Assembly (NCBI RefSeq): GCF_000421345.1
Contig: NZ_ATWV01000001.1
Span: 341,486 to 405,485 of the forward strand
Length of the DNA: 64,000 nt
Origin: Treponema bryantii NK4A124
Lineage (GTDB): Bacteria; Spirochaetota; Spirochaetia; Treponematales; Treponemataceae
Reading direction: 5' to 3'
Shown here: in pieces, positions 45,659 through 54,683 of the stretch
Position numbering within the stretch: the first letter of the stretch is position 1
Layout of the letters: the number at the start of each line of letters is the position of its first letter
Made by a program: the position numbers and the translations under genes
Notes under the pieces: model-generated
Database searches by the model: none
What the model was told of the DNA's origin: nothing
What the model saw: only the letters and a program-made list of their open reading frames with translations

Positions 45659-48092
45659 GATCTACCTCATCAAAGTTTGGTTCTGGGATTCCAAGTAATT
45701 CTCTTACCTCATGAAGATTCTTTGGTCCGTAAGGCCCAACGGCTCCAATACAATCCGGGTCTACCTCAAAGTCCGGCTCAGACTGTCTGAAGAATCCTTC
45801 AATATCAAAGCCAGGCATATTTACTACACCGTAGAAATGCTGCTTACCCTTTCCTTTTACTTCAAAGGCAACAGGAATCATTTCTACAATAACTTCATTA
45901 GCAAGATGCTCCGGGCTGATTGTATAATTATTTTCAGGACATCTTATAAAATTATATTTGAGAATATCATAGGTATCCTGAGTAATAAGAATATCTGTAC
46001 CACAAGGCTTGTTAGAGCTTTCAGTTCGCGAAGCAAGGTTTACAGCATCACCAATAGAAGTAAATTCCATTTTGTGATAAGAACCCATAAAGCCTACAGT
46101 TGCACGGCCGCTGTTTAAGCCCGAACCGATTCTGATATGCGGTTTATATTTTGCGTAAGGCTCGTCTGCATGGGCCTTGGTAAATATTTCTGCCTGCTTG
46201 TTGTATTCCATAAGGGCATAGCGCATTGCAACAGTTGCCCGGATTGCGCTGAGGGCATCTGCCTGAACATGCTCTTCGTGAAGGCTTCTGTGTTCTTCTT
46301 TTTCAGGATCTCCATCAGGAAGATTTTCAAAAGAAAGATCGTCATCCCGCAGAACTCCCCAGCAGGCCATAATTGCATCGCCTTCAAACTTATCTACGTT
46401 TCCACCGGTAATGTTGATACAGTTTACCATGCGGCCCATATAGTCATTTAAAAAGCTGATGATTTCTGCAGCAGACTTTTCACCAAAGCGTTTATTAAAG
46501 CCGTCTGAAATTGCAGTAAAGCCGCGGATATCGCTGAAGAAGATTGTGATGTCTTTAAGGTGTGGTTCAAAATCAATTTCCTTTCTTACAATTGCCTGGG
46601 TTACACCACGGTTTGTGAGGGAGGTTACTGTGTTTAAGATTTCGCGTTCGTTCTTTGTACTCTGAATAAGAACTCCGATTTCGTCCTTGCGGTTACCACT
46701 TAGTTCTTCGAACTTTTCTGTATTAAAATTACCCCGGTTGATTTCATTTGCAACCTCGGTAAGAGCTTTAAGAGGAGAACTCAGAGATTTTGAGAAGAAC
46801 CATATCAGAATGATTGCAAGAGAAAGAATTGAAACTGTCAGGTAGAGATTACGACGTGTAGTTGCATTTACAGCTTCAAGAACAATTTCACTTCTAACTT
46901 CAGTTACTACACCACATCCGCCAAGCCCCAGCTTACGGAAGGCCGCAATATATTCCGTACCTTCATCATCAGTATATACAAACTGCTCGTTATTATTTTT
47001 GCTGGAAAGCATTGCTGCAACAAGCTGATTTTTACTCATATCGGCTGCACTAAGAATCTGCTGAATATCCGGATCAACAAGAACAATACCTTCATCGTTT
47101 ACAAGAGTTGATGAATTGATTGAAGAGTTTGCAAAGCTTTCGGACAGCTCGTCGCAGGCAAAAAGAATTACCGCTGAATCAGACTGAGTTCCAGAATAAA
47201 CAGGCGTAAAGATTGCAATTGTCTGGGCTCCAAAGAATGGAGAAGCGTTAAGCAGTTTTACACTACCCTGACGGCTTTCTGCAACGGCTTCGCTTTCCTG
47301 CACAACATAGGCTTCAAAGAGGCTCTGTTCAATTTCGTTTGAAGCAAAGAACTGGCGGTTATAACTGATTGAGTCGAGATCTTTATAGCTTATAGCTGCA
47401 ATAAACTTATTACGTTCATAGAAAGAGTTTACAACACGTTCCCGGCTTTCTTCCTCTGAGTCGGAAATCAGAATATCATAAAGAATACCGGCCGAAGAAA
47501 TTACCGAGTTCAAACGGCTCTGGCAGTCGGAAGCGGTACGGCTGTTGATTGTAAGGTTATTATCTTCCGCGTTGATGCGGGTATCTTTTGAAATAAAGTA
47601 TGAAACGAGAACTGTGATAATTCCCATTGAAAAGAGCACAAGCAGGGAAATAATGAGAATAAGTTTTACACCGATAGGACGTTTTACTTTTGAAAGAGCC
47701 ACTTCATCTTCAGAAGCTGCATCGGCTGACCCGGCTGCCTGCAGATTTTCTTTATCCGGCAGAGTTCTAATTTCATTAATCTGCGGAGTCTGACTTACAG
47801 TTTCTTCAGTCTGAGGAGTTTCAATTTCAGATGCAAGGCCTGTTTCTGTTTCAACTTCAGCTGCAACTTCAGTTTCAGGCTGCAGAGTTTCATCCGCTTT
47901 TGTATGGCGAATTGCCTCTGCACGGCGAAGAAGTCCTTCTTTCTGAGGTTTAACAAAAGCTCCAAAAGCACTTAAATCATCTTCTGGAGCCTGCAATGAA
48001 TCTAAATTTTCATCTAAATCAGTTTTTTTTGACGGGTCGTTTTTTACAAAGCATCCGTATTCATCTAGTTCAATATTATTCCTGGTGCGCAC
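45618..48092 (-). CDS. Membrane-bound class III adenylate/guanylate cyclase
   Basis: 824 residues. A long acidic disordered N-terminus (1-140) is followed by TM1 (VKLILIISLLVLFSMGIITVLVSYF), a dCache-type periplasmic sensor (about 170-400), TM2 (LYLTVSILSLAIILIWFF), a HAMP helix pair and a cyclase domain (about 490-730). The metal aspartates are in FFSDIRGFTAIS and GGNVDKFEGDAIMACWG, and the transition-state Asn/Arg are in GDAVNLASR. It makes cAMP or cGMP in response to an extracytoplasmic signal. A C-terminal extension of about 90 residues is unassigned. It starts with GTG and no Shine-Dalgarno, 6 nt from the -10 box. It is the first gene of a five-gene envelope operon. Confidence 0.9.
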   Translation of the reverse strand: MRTRNNIELDEYGCFVKNDPSKKTDLDENLDSLQAPEDDLSAFGAFVKPQKEGLLRRAEAIRHTKADETLQPETEVAAEVETETGLASEIETPQTEETVSQTPQINEIRTLPDKENLQAAGSADAASEDEVALSKVKRPIGVKLILIISLLVLFSMGIITVLVSYFISKDTRINAEDNNLTINSRTASDCQSRLNSVISSAGILYDILISDSEEESRERVVNSFYERNKFIAAISYKDLDSISYNRQFFASNEIEQSLFEAYVVQESEAVAESRQGSVKLLNASPFFGAQTIAIFTPVYSGTQSDSAVILFACDELSESFANSSINSSTLVNDEGIVLVDPDIQQILSAADMSKNQLVAAMLSSKNNNEQFVYTDDEGTEYIAAFRKLGLGGCGVVTEVRSEIVLEAVNATTRRNLYLTVSILSLAIILIWFFSKSLSSPLKALTEVANEINRGNFNTEKFEELSGNRKDEIGVLIQSTKNEREILNTVTSLTNRGVTQAIVRKEIDFEPHLKDITIFFSDIRGFTAISDGFNKRFGEKSAAEIISFLNDYMGRMVNCINITGGNVDKFEGDAIMACWGVLRDDDLSFENLPDGDPEKEEHRSLHEEHVQADALSAIRATVAMRYALMEYNKQAEIFTKAHADEPYAKYKPHIRIGSGLNSGRATVGFMGSYHKMEFTSIGDAVNLASRTESSNKPCGTDILITQDTYDILKYNFIRCPENNYTISPEHLANEVIVEMIPVAFEVKGKGKQHFYGVVNMPGFDIEGFFRQSEPDFEVDPDCIGAVGPYGPKNLHEVRELLGIPEPNFDEVDLDAAEEKTKASGK

Positions 48093-48098
48093 GTATAA

Positions 48099-48127
48099 AT
48101 TATACTATATTATAGATGTTTATACAA
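48099..48127 (-). promoter_or_regulatory. Promoter of the cyclase envelope operon, leaderless type
   Basis: TTGTAT (48127-48122), 17 nt, TATAAT (48104-48099), and then after 6 nt the GTG at 48092. No other in-frame start is near, so the GTG must be read at or near the RNA 5' end. Confidence 0.6.
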
Positions 48128-48140
48128 ATAACAATATAAA

Positions 48141-49907
48141 TCAGGCAAAGACTCCACTCACCATCTTGGCATAGTGGCCGCCAAGTGCAATAAGCTCGTT
48201 ATGATTTCCCCTTTCAACAATTTCGCCATGATCAACAAAGAAAATTACGTCTGCATTGCGGATTGTAGAAAGACGGTGAGCAATAATAAAGCTTGTGCGA
48301 CCTTTTAAAAGCTCTCCAAGTCCCTGCTGCAAAGCCTTTTCTGTGTGAGTATCTACAGAAGAAGTTGCTTCGTCCAGAATAAGAATGCGTGGATCGCTCA
48401 AAAGTACGCGTGCAAAGCTTATAAGCTGCTTCTGTCCCTGGCTTAAACCGCCTCCGTTGGCAGACAAAACCTTATTATAGCCCTCCGGGAAAGCAGAAAT
48501 AAACTCGTGAGCCTGTACAGCCTTGGCTGCAGCCATACATTCCTCGTCTGTAGCATCAAGTCTTCCATAGCGGATATTTTCCATGATTGTTCCGCTGAAA
48601 AGGAAGGAATCCTGAAGCATTACACCAACCTGTTTACGGATAGATTTTATCAAGAGCTCCTGAATATCAATTCCGTCGATTAAAATACGGCCCTTCTCCG
48701 CATTATAGAAGCGGCTCAAAAGATTTACGATAGTAGTTTTACCGGCACCAGTAGGTCCTACAATTGCCACTGTCATACCAGGAGTAATCGTAAAGTCCAC
48801 ATCCTTGAGAATCGGGTTACCAGGCTCGTAGCTGAAATCAACATGGTCAAACTGAACATGTCCGCGGATAGGAGGAAGCTCACGGGCGCCAGGCTTATCT
48901 GTAATATCATCATCTTCATCAAGAAGCTCAAAAATACGTTCGATATAGGCACCGGTTGTTACCATGGAATTGTAGAAGTTTCCAAGGTTCTGAATTGGCT
49001 GCCAGAAACGCCAGATGTAGCCGGCAAAGGCAACCAGAGTACCAATTGTAACAGTCTCACCCAGCCAGTTGATTCCGGCAAGGTAAACAAGTGTAACTCC
49101 CAAAGTTGAAAGAATATCTACAGAAGGCCAGATAATATTGTTGATGTTTACGGCATGAATCCAGACCTTTTTACACTTGCGGCAAAGCTCATCAAAGATT
49201 CCCTGATTTACTTCTTCACGTGCAAAGCTCTGAGTTACCTTCATACCGTTAAGACTTTCAGAAAGATAAGCTGTAAGGTTTGAGCGCTTGTAGCTTTCCT
49301 GCTTCCATGCTTCATGCTGCTTTTTCTTCATAGAAAAAAGGATTATAAAAAGCACCGGAAGAACAGCCATACAAACAAGAGTAAGCTTTACATCAATTGC
49401 AATCATAAAGCCTATAATTACAAGCAGTGTAAAGAGATCCGAAATCAGCTGAATGATTCCGTTAGAAAGCAGATCCGAAAGTGAGTTTACATAGTTTACA
49501 ACGCGGATAAGAATTTTTCCGTGCGGACGGCTGTCAAAGTAACTGAAGGGCAGCGACTGAAGCTTTGTAAAAACATCATGACGGATATTTACAATAATCT
49601 TCTGAGCAACACGGGTCATAATCTTAAGCTTTTCTGCAAGCAAAATTCTTACAAAGAAAGTTGAAAAAAGCAGAACCGCAGAAATAATAACTAACAAACG
49701 ATAGTTAGCCGTAGGAATTGCCTTATCGATTGCCATGCGGGTAAGATAAGGACTGCAAAGAGAGATTGCGGATGATACCAGCATGATTATGCAGGAAAGT
49801 ACCATCCACTTTGTATAAGGCTTAATCCACTTTGAAAGTCTCAGCAGAATATGAGGATTAAACTTCTGTTCTATTTCTTCATCTGCATCAAATTTATTTC
49901 TTGCCAT
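48141..49907 (-). CDS. ABC exporter half-transporter, catalytic subunit of a heterodimer
   Basis: 588 residues from ATG 49907, chosen for GAGAGG 7 nt upstream. It has six transmembrane helices (about 30-320) and a nucleotide-binding domain with Walker A GPTGAGKTT, Q-loop MLQDSFLFS, signature LSQGQKQL, Walker B ILILDEATSSVD and H-loop IIAHRLS. The Walker B glutamate is present while the signature is non-canonical (LSQGQ instead of LSGGQ). Its equally long neighbour has the reverse pattern, so the pair forms a classical asymmetric heterodimer (MdlAB/TmrAB-like). Substrate unknown, likely a lipid, peptide or drug. It is separated from its partner by about 95 bp containing a repeat. Confidence 0.92.
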   Translation of the reverse strand: MARNKFDADEEIEQKFNPHILLRLSKWIKPYTKWMVLSCIIMLVSSAISLCSPYLTRMAIDKAIPTANYRLLVIISAVLLFSTFFVRILLAEKLKIMTRVAQKIIVNIRHDVFTKLQSLPFSYFDSRPHGKILIRVVNYVNSLSDLLSNGIIQLISDLFTLLVIIGFMIAIDVKLTLVCMAVLPVLFIILFSMKKKQHEAWKQESYKRSNLTAYLSESLNGMKVTQSFAREEVNQGIFDELCRKCKKVWIHAVNINNIIWPSVDILSTLGVTLVYLAGINWLGETVTIGTLVAFAGYIWRFWQPIQNLGNFYNSMVTTGAYIERIFELLDEDDDITDKPGARELPPIRGHVQFDHVDFSYEPGNPILKDVDFTITPGMTVAIVGPTGAGKTTIVNLLSRFYNAEKGRILIDGIDIQELLIKSIRKQVGVMLQDSFLFSGTIMENIRYGRLDATDEECMAAAKAVQAHEFISAFPEGYNKVLSANGGGLSQGQKQLISFARVLLSDPRILILDEATSSVDTHTEKALQQGLGELLKGRTSFIIAHRLSTIRNADVIFFVDHGEIVERGNHNELIALGGHYAKMVSGVFA

Positions 49908-49920
49908 AATTAACCTCTCT

Positions 49921-49978
49921 GTCATTGCCGGACTTGATCCGGCAATCTAGATGTCCGGGTCAAGCCCGAACATGACAC
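49921..49978. repeat. Palindromic repeat pair, family 3
   Basis: Two hairpins: GTCATTGCCGGACTTGATCC to GGCAATCT (49921-49948) and TGTCCGGGTCAAGCCCGAACATG (within 49951-49978). The first shares its GTCATTGC head with family 2, and the second shares GGGTCAAGCCC with the repeat at 16929. Both lie in the intercistronic gap of the ABC exporter operon. Confidence 0.75.
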
Positions 49979-50002
49979 TTAATTGCCTGCCCGAACATGA
50001 AT

Positions 50003-51769
50003 TTATTTACCGGTCTGTTCAGTCCAAACCTCTTTATAATAACCATCGCGGGAAATAAGCTCCTCGTGACTTCCCTTATCTACAATCTTGCCGTCCTGAA
50101 CAACAAGAATCACATCACAGTTTTCAAAAGAAGAAACTCTGTGGCTGATAATAAAGGCAGTGTGTCCCTGGCTTCGGCTCTTAATAGACTGGCGGATTTT
50201 ATATTCCGTATCATTATCTACAGCACTTGTAGTGTCATCCAGAATCATAACTTTAGGATCTGCAAGGAAAAGTCTTGCCAGCGCAATTCTCTGCTTCTGC
50301 CCGCCGCTTAAGCCTACTCCACGCTCACCAACGATAGTATCGTAACCATCTGTAAGGTCGCCGATAAATTCCTTTACCCTTGCAAGCTCTGCTGCTGCCT
50401 CAACCTCTTCAAAAGTAGCCTCCGGCTTAGCAAAAGCAATATTGCCTTCAACAGTATCACTAAAGAGAAAGGCTTCCTGCATTGTAATGCCCACATTGCG
50501 GCGCAGCTCCTGCAGGTTGTAATCCTTTACGTTTTTACCGTCGATCAGAACCTCTCCGGAATCTGCATCGTAGTAGCGGCACATAAGATTTGCGATTGTA
50601 GATTTACCGCTTCCTGTAGGACCAAGAATTCCAACTGTTGTTCCGGGTTCAATCACAAAGCTCATGTCTTTAATAACCGGAGTTTCGTTATATGAAAAAT
50701 TAACATTTCGGAACTCTACCCTGCCGGCAATTTGAGGTGCTGCAGAAGCGTCGGCTGCAGCAGAAGTATCACTTGCAGAGCCCTCAGAGTTTTCAGGATT
50801 CTTAATTTTGCTGTCCACCTTCCAGAGCTCATAGAGTCTGTCTGCTGAAGCTGCAAAGTTCTGTGTGTTATCAACCAGCATACCAAACATATTAATTGGC
50901 TGAATAAAAGCCCACATAAGGCCGTTAAAGGTTACCAGCTGACCAATTGTCATTTCCTTTTGAATTACAAGATAACCACCAAACATAATAAGAATTACCG
51001 GAAGAATCTGACAAAGGGCATCAATCCATGGTAAAAACTTTACTCGCATATCGGCATTGGCAACCGAAACCTCTTTGTAGGCTTCGTTCTCTTTTTCAAA
51101 ACGTTCTGTTTCATAGCCCTCGCGAACAAAGGCCTTTACAACACGGTTACCCTCAATATTTTCGCCAACGCGGGTATTTAAAACTGCAAACTGGTCACGA
51201 ACCTTCATATGAGCCGGGCGGATATGAATTTTAAACTTACGTACAAGCAGAAGCACCGGAGGCGCAATTACCATAAAGGCAAGCGTAAGCTTCCAATTAA
51301 TTGAAGCCAGAGTAATAATTGAAAAAATATATATAAGAGAGTTTTCCAGAATCTGATACAAAACCCAGGCAACAAAGTGGCGCACCTTATCAAGATCCGA
51401 AGTAAGCAAAGTCATAACATTGCCGCTTGGAGCATTATCATACCAGGAAAAATCCAGCTTCTGTATATGAGCATAGAGATCTTCTCGCATCTTCAAAATT
51501 ACGTTCTGAGAACAGTGCTCAAAAATAACCTGATAGCTGTAACGGAATATAGACTTTCCCACAACAACACAGAGCATAATTGCAATCAATTTAAATAAAA
51601 GCTGGTGCTGACCGCCCTTAATTACCCTGTCAACAATATTTCCGGTAACAAGAGGGTTTACCATATTCATTGCTGCAACAACAACACTGAGACAAAGGCC
51701 TGCTGCCATACCAAAACGGTACTTACGTACATAAGACCAGACCCAGGAAAAAGCGCTCTTCTCTTTCAT
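50003..51769 (-). CDS. ABC exporter half-transporter with degenerate ATP site
   Basis: 588 residues from ATG 51769, chosen for CGAGG just upstream. Six transmembrane helices precede a nucleotide-binding domain: Walker A GPTGSGKST, Q-loop MQEAFLFSD, canonical signature LSGGQKQR, Walker B VMILDDTTSAVD (catalytic Glu replaced by Asp) and H-loop IISHRVS. The Asp marks the degenerate site, complementing the partner at 48141. A linker of about 25 residues rich in Ala/Ser (SEGSASDTSAAADASAAP) precedes the NBD. It is the first gene of the exporter pair, divergent from the AraC-type regulator, which may therefore control it. Confidence 0.92.
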   Translation of the reverse strand: MKEKSAFSWVWSYVRKYRFGMAAGLCLSVVVAAMNMVNPLVTGNIVDRVIKGGQHQLLFKLIAIMLCVVVGKSIFRYSYQVIFEHCSQNVILKMREDLYAHIQKLDFSWYDNAPSGNVMTLLTSDLDKVRHFVAWVLYQILENSLIYIFSIITLASINWKLTLAFMVIAPPVLLLVRKFKIHIRPAHMKVRDQFAVLNTRVGENIEGNRVVKAFVREGYETERFEKENEAYKEVSVANADMRVKFLPWIDALCQILPVILIMFGGYLVIQKEMTIGQLVTFNGLMWAFIQPINMFGMLVDNTQNFAASADRLYELWKVDSKIKNPENSEGSASDTSAAADASAAPQIAGRVEFRNVNFSYNETPVIKDMSFVIEPGTTVGILGPTGSGKSTIANLMCRYYDADSGEVLIDGKNVKDYNLQELRRNVGITMQEAFLFSDTVEGNIAFAKPEATFEEVEAAAELARVKEFIGDLTDGYDTIVGERGVGLSGGQKQRIALARLFLADPKVMILDDTTSAVDNDTEYKIRQSIKSRSQGHTAFIISHRVSSFENCDVILVVQDGKIVDKGSHEELISRDGYYKEVWTEQTGK

Positions 51770-51785
51770 AAAAATCCTCGAAATG

Positions 51786-51811
51786 CATAATAAAAACATT
51801 TCTTTATTATG
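51786..51811. promoter_or_regulatory. Inverted repeat between the ABC exporter and araC-type genes
   Basis: CATAATAAA (51786-51794) and TTTATTATG (51803-51811) form a perfect 9-bp inverted repeat with an 8-nt spacer, in the divergent promoter region. It is a plausible operator for the adjacent regulator or another factor. AraC sites are usually direct repeats, which weakens that assignment. Confidence 0.4.
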
Positions 51812-51898
51812 TGATTTTACTCTAGCATTAGAGGCAATTCCATGCTATAAAAAAAGAGGAATATTATTGTACGAATCTCTACAAGTTCCGGAGGAAAT

Positions 51899-52771
51899 AT
51901 GGACGATCTTTTTGAAGAAAGCGACAGCCTCAATGCTCCATTTCAGGCCTTTTCGGGTGACTGGAAATATGTAAAGCCTCACTGGCATTATTTTACAGAG
52001 ATGGTTTACCTTGTAAGCGGCGTCCTTTATGCCGAAGTAGACGGCAAACAGTTTACCATGAATCCGGGCGACATGATAATCTTTCATCCAAAGCAGATTC
52101 ATTCCTTCCTCGACTACCCTGTTAAAGAAGAATATCCAGAAAAACCTCTTTTTTATGTCATTAAATTTGATGATATGATTCTTTCAAACACAACTCCTGG
52201 TTCTCCAAAGCTTCCCAAATTGCTCGACAAGGCCAATTCAGATACAGAAGCAACAAATCTCCTTACAGCCCGCGACCTGCGCTTTAATCCTGTAAAAATG
52301 TATTTTGAATACTGTATGTGGGAAACAAAGAACCGCCAGTTCGGCTATGATATTAAGGTTGCTTCCATGATCAGCCTTATAATCACAGAGGTAATAAGAA
52401 TATGGCTGCGTCATGGTTTTCAGTTTTCTACTAAAACAACCTTCGACCAGTTTTCTACAAAAGATTTTTCTGTCCTCGAATATATCGACAAACACTCTGC
52501 AGAAAATATCAGCATAGAAGATTTAGCAAGCAAATGCGGCATGTGCTATTCAAATTTTGCAAAGCAGTTTAAAACTCAGTTTGGAAAAACCTGTAAGGAA
52601 TATATTGAATTCATAAGAATCTGTAAGGCAGACACTCTCCTTCTCTATACCGACAAAACCCTGGACTACATCAGCCAGGAAACAGGCTTTACAGATGCCA
52701 GCCACTTTATCCGCACCTACAAAAAAATCCGTGGTATTACGCCTAAGCAGCGCAGAAACTCTCAGATATAA
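51899..52771 (+). CDS. AraC-family regulator with cupin sensor domain
   Basis: 290 residues. The N-terminal cupin (about 15-110) shows PHWHYFTEMVYLVSG and NPGDMIIFHPKQIHSF, the usual sugar-sensing jelly roll. The C-terminal AraC domain (about 190-287) has two helix-turn-helix units, ISIEDLASKCGMCYSNFAKQ and LDYISQETGFTDASHFIRTY, followed by GITPKQRR. GGAGG lies 4 nt before the ATG. It is divergent from the ABC exporter pair and convergent with the sugar-importer operon, either of which may be its target. A family 1 repeat begins 6 bp after the stop and may serve as its transcription end. Confidence 0.9.
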   Translation: MDDLFEESDSLNAPFQAFSGDWKYVKPHWHYFTEMVYLVSGVLYAEVDGKQFTMNPGDMIIFHPKQIHSFLDYPVKEEYPEKPLFYVIKFDDMILSNTTPGSPKLPKLLDKANSDTEATNLLTARDLRFNPVKMYFEYCMWETKNRQFGYDIKVASMISLIITEVIRIWLRHGFQFSTKTTFDQFSTKDFSVLEYIDKHSAENISIEDLASKCGMCYSNFAKQFKTQFGKTCKEYIEFIRICKADTLLLYTDKTLDYISQETGFTDASHFIRTYKKIRGITPKQRRNSQI

Positions 52772-52777
52772 AAAAAC

Positions 52778-52817
52778 GGTGGTTTCGATAAATCCGCTTC
52801 GCGGACACTCAACCACC
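52778..52817. repeat. REP-like repeat, family 1 (single half)
   Basis: This begins GGTGGTTTCGATAAATCCGC and ends ACTCAACCACC, with an inner TCCGCTTCGCGGA hairpin. It lies directly after the AraC-type gene stop, between convergent genes like the two REPINs. Confidence 0.8.
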
Positions 52818-52823
52818 GTTCAA

Positions 52824-52940
52824 CCGCATGCGAAGCATGTCGGCTTGGAATTATATTTCGTGTGCAGGCAAGACATTGCCTGTCACACGATTAATTGTTT
52901 TCTACAGCACGCGAAGCGTGTCTGCAGGAAAACTACTTGC
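52824..52940. repeat. Cluster of three related hairpins
   Basis: Two 20-nt units of the same build, CCGCATGCGAAGCATGTCGG (52824-52843) and CAGCACGCGAAGCGTGTCTG (about 52905-52924): 3-bp clamp, bulged T, 5-bp stem, GAA loop. Between them is a longer hairpin, CGTGTG with CACACG (52859-52889), enclosing AGGCAA/TTGCCT. Together they fill the gap between convergent araC-type and solute-binding genes. Confidence 0.65.
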
Positions 52941-54633
52941 TCTGTCTTTTGTAGATATCGTTTGTAAGTTTTACAATCTTTTCTACATTAAGGTTCTTAC
53001 AGCTTGCAAGGTACTCATTCCAGTCTTTATTGATATCCTTCTGTCCTGTTACGAACTTAAGAGTCCATGCGTTGATGTTATCTGTAAGTGGAACAGACCA
53101 GAGAGTCAACTGCTCGCGTTCATCCTCAGTTGGTTTAGCTTTTGGATCAACTACAGCAACTGTCTTGTACTTAGCATAGCGTGCATAAAGATCCTGAACT
53201 TCTGGAGTGAATGCATCTGTTGATTCAGCTGTTGAGTGACCATAGAAGTAGTTACCACCAGCATATCCCCACTTAAGACGGATATCAACATCGCTGTCTG
53301 CTCCCGGAAGACCAAGACCACCACACTTAAAGCCAGCCTTAAGCTTCTTAATCTTTGCACCATTAGCTGCAGTAGCCCACTCCCATGTCTTTCCTTCTGG
53401 ACCCCACTTACAGAGTGTATAAGCTTCCTTAGAATAGAACATCCAGTCTACGAAACGCATAAGTTTAATGAATTCTTTTTCTCCAAGTTCATCAAGAGCT
53501 CTCTGAGAAATCATAACACCACATTCAAGACGTGAAGTTTCTGCGAGGTTCTTATTTGTTCCTGAAGGATAAGCTGTTACATAACATGTAGCCTTGTCAC
53601 CAAGAATCTTCTTTACACCTGCAATATCGTTAGCCATCTGTGAGCGGTTTGTAGACATGATTACTGTCTTTCCGCTGTAGAACTTGTTATGAGCTACATC
53701 ATCTGACTGTGTAAATGTTTCTGGATCAAGAAGACCATCTTTTACGAAGCTGTTAGCAACAGAAATGAACTTCTTGTAATCTTCGCTGATTGAAGAAGAA
53801 TAGAATTCCTTCTTCTTGTAATCATATTTAATACCACCGTTTGAACCTTCAATAGCCCATCCAGAAAGAACATTGTAAGAAGCACCCATCAATTTAAGAA
53901 GGTTACCACCCTGTCCTTTTCCAGATTCACCACACCAGAGATCAGACCAGATGTAGTCAGATTCCTTACACATTCCTTTTGAAACCATGTACTTCTTTAC
54001 ACCAACAAGTACATCGTGGAGGCTTTCCCAAGTCCAGTTCTTTTCGAGTTCACGAACATTGTAACCGGCAGCTGTGAAAATATCATCACGAACCATGATT
54101 GTGTAGTCCTGAAGAGCAGCCTGGTGCATACCTGGCAAGCGGTAGAATTTTCCGTCACTCTGTGTAATAGTAGCCAGATCCGGCTCCATCTTATAGTTCT
54201 TTACGAAAGCGAGGAAGTTAGGCATGTACTGAACATAATCAGAAACAGCAACTACACCGCCTCCAGAAACATACTGGTTTTCATCGTAAATCTTTGGAAT
54301 GATGTAAGTAGGTTTACCAGAGTTGATTGCGAGGTTTACCTTCTGACCATAATCGCCGCTATCATAAGATGTAATGTCAAGGTGAACATTTGTTACATTT
54401 TCGATATCCTTGAATATACCTTCAGTTTTCCAGGTATCCTGCATAGCATACCATGAAGCATCACTGAAAGAAATTGAGTAAGTTACCGGCTTTTCAGAGT
54501 GGAATGTAACTTCCTCACCGAAAGTATAACCCGAAGCTGCAGCATTCTTGCCCTTTGCTTTCTTTGACCAAGGAGCAGCAAACATTGCAGCAACACACAT
54601 AATTGCAACAACAGTTGTCACAACTCTTTTCAT
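52933..54633 (-). CDS. Extracellular solute-binding protein of a sugar ABC importer
   Basis: 566 residues, the long LipO-like form of family 1 binding proteins. A signal peptide (VVTTVVAIMCVAAMFAAPWS) lacks a lipobox Cys after AAMFAAP, so it may be a free periplasmic protein, or be retained by another means. The fold shows AINSGKPTYIIPKIYDENQY, YRLPGMHQAALQDYTIMVRD and LLDPETFTQSDDVAHNKFYS segments typical of this group. Third gene after the LplB- and LplC-like permeases. AGGAGG lies 8 nt before the ATG. Probable substrate: a complex oligosaccharide, by family analogy. No ATPase gene is present. Confidence 0.88.
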   Translation of the reverse strand: MKRVVTTVVAIMCVAAMFAAPWSKKAKGKNAAASGYTFGEEVTFHSEKPVTYSISFSDASWYAMQDTWKTEGIFKDIENVTNVHLDITSYDSGDYGQKVNLAINSGKPTYIIPKIYDENQYVSGGGVVAVSDYVQYMPNFLAFVKNYKMEPDLATITQSDGKFYRLPGMHQAALQDYTIMVRDDIFTAAGYNVRELEKNWTWESLHDVLVGVKKYMVSKGMCKESDYIWSDLWCGESGKGQGGNLLKLMGASYNVLSGWAIEGSNGGIKYDYKKKEFYSSSISEDYKKFISVANSFVKDGLLDPETFTQSDDVAHNKFYSGKTVIMSTNRSQMANDIAGVKKILGDKATCYVTAYPSGTNKNLAETSRLECGVMISQRALDELGEKEFIKLMRFVDWMFYSKEAYTLCKWGPEGKTWEWATAANGAKIKKLKAGFKCGGLGLPGADSDVDIRLKWGYAGGNYFYGHSTAESTDAFTPEVQDLYARYAKYKTVAVVDPKAKPTEDEREQLTLWSVPLTDNINAWTLKFVTGQKDINKDWNEYLASCKNLNVEKIVKLTNDIYKRQSK

Positions 54634-54683
54634 AGTTTTATCCTCCTATTTGATAAAAACTTTTATTTATGAGCCATTGTGGC

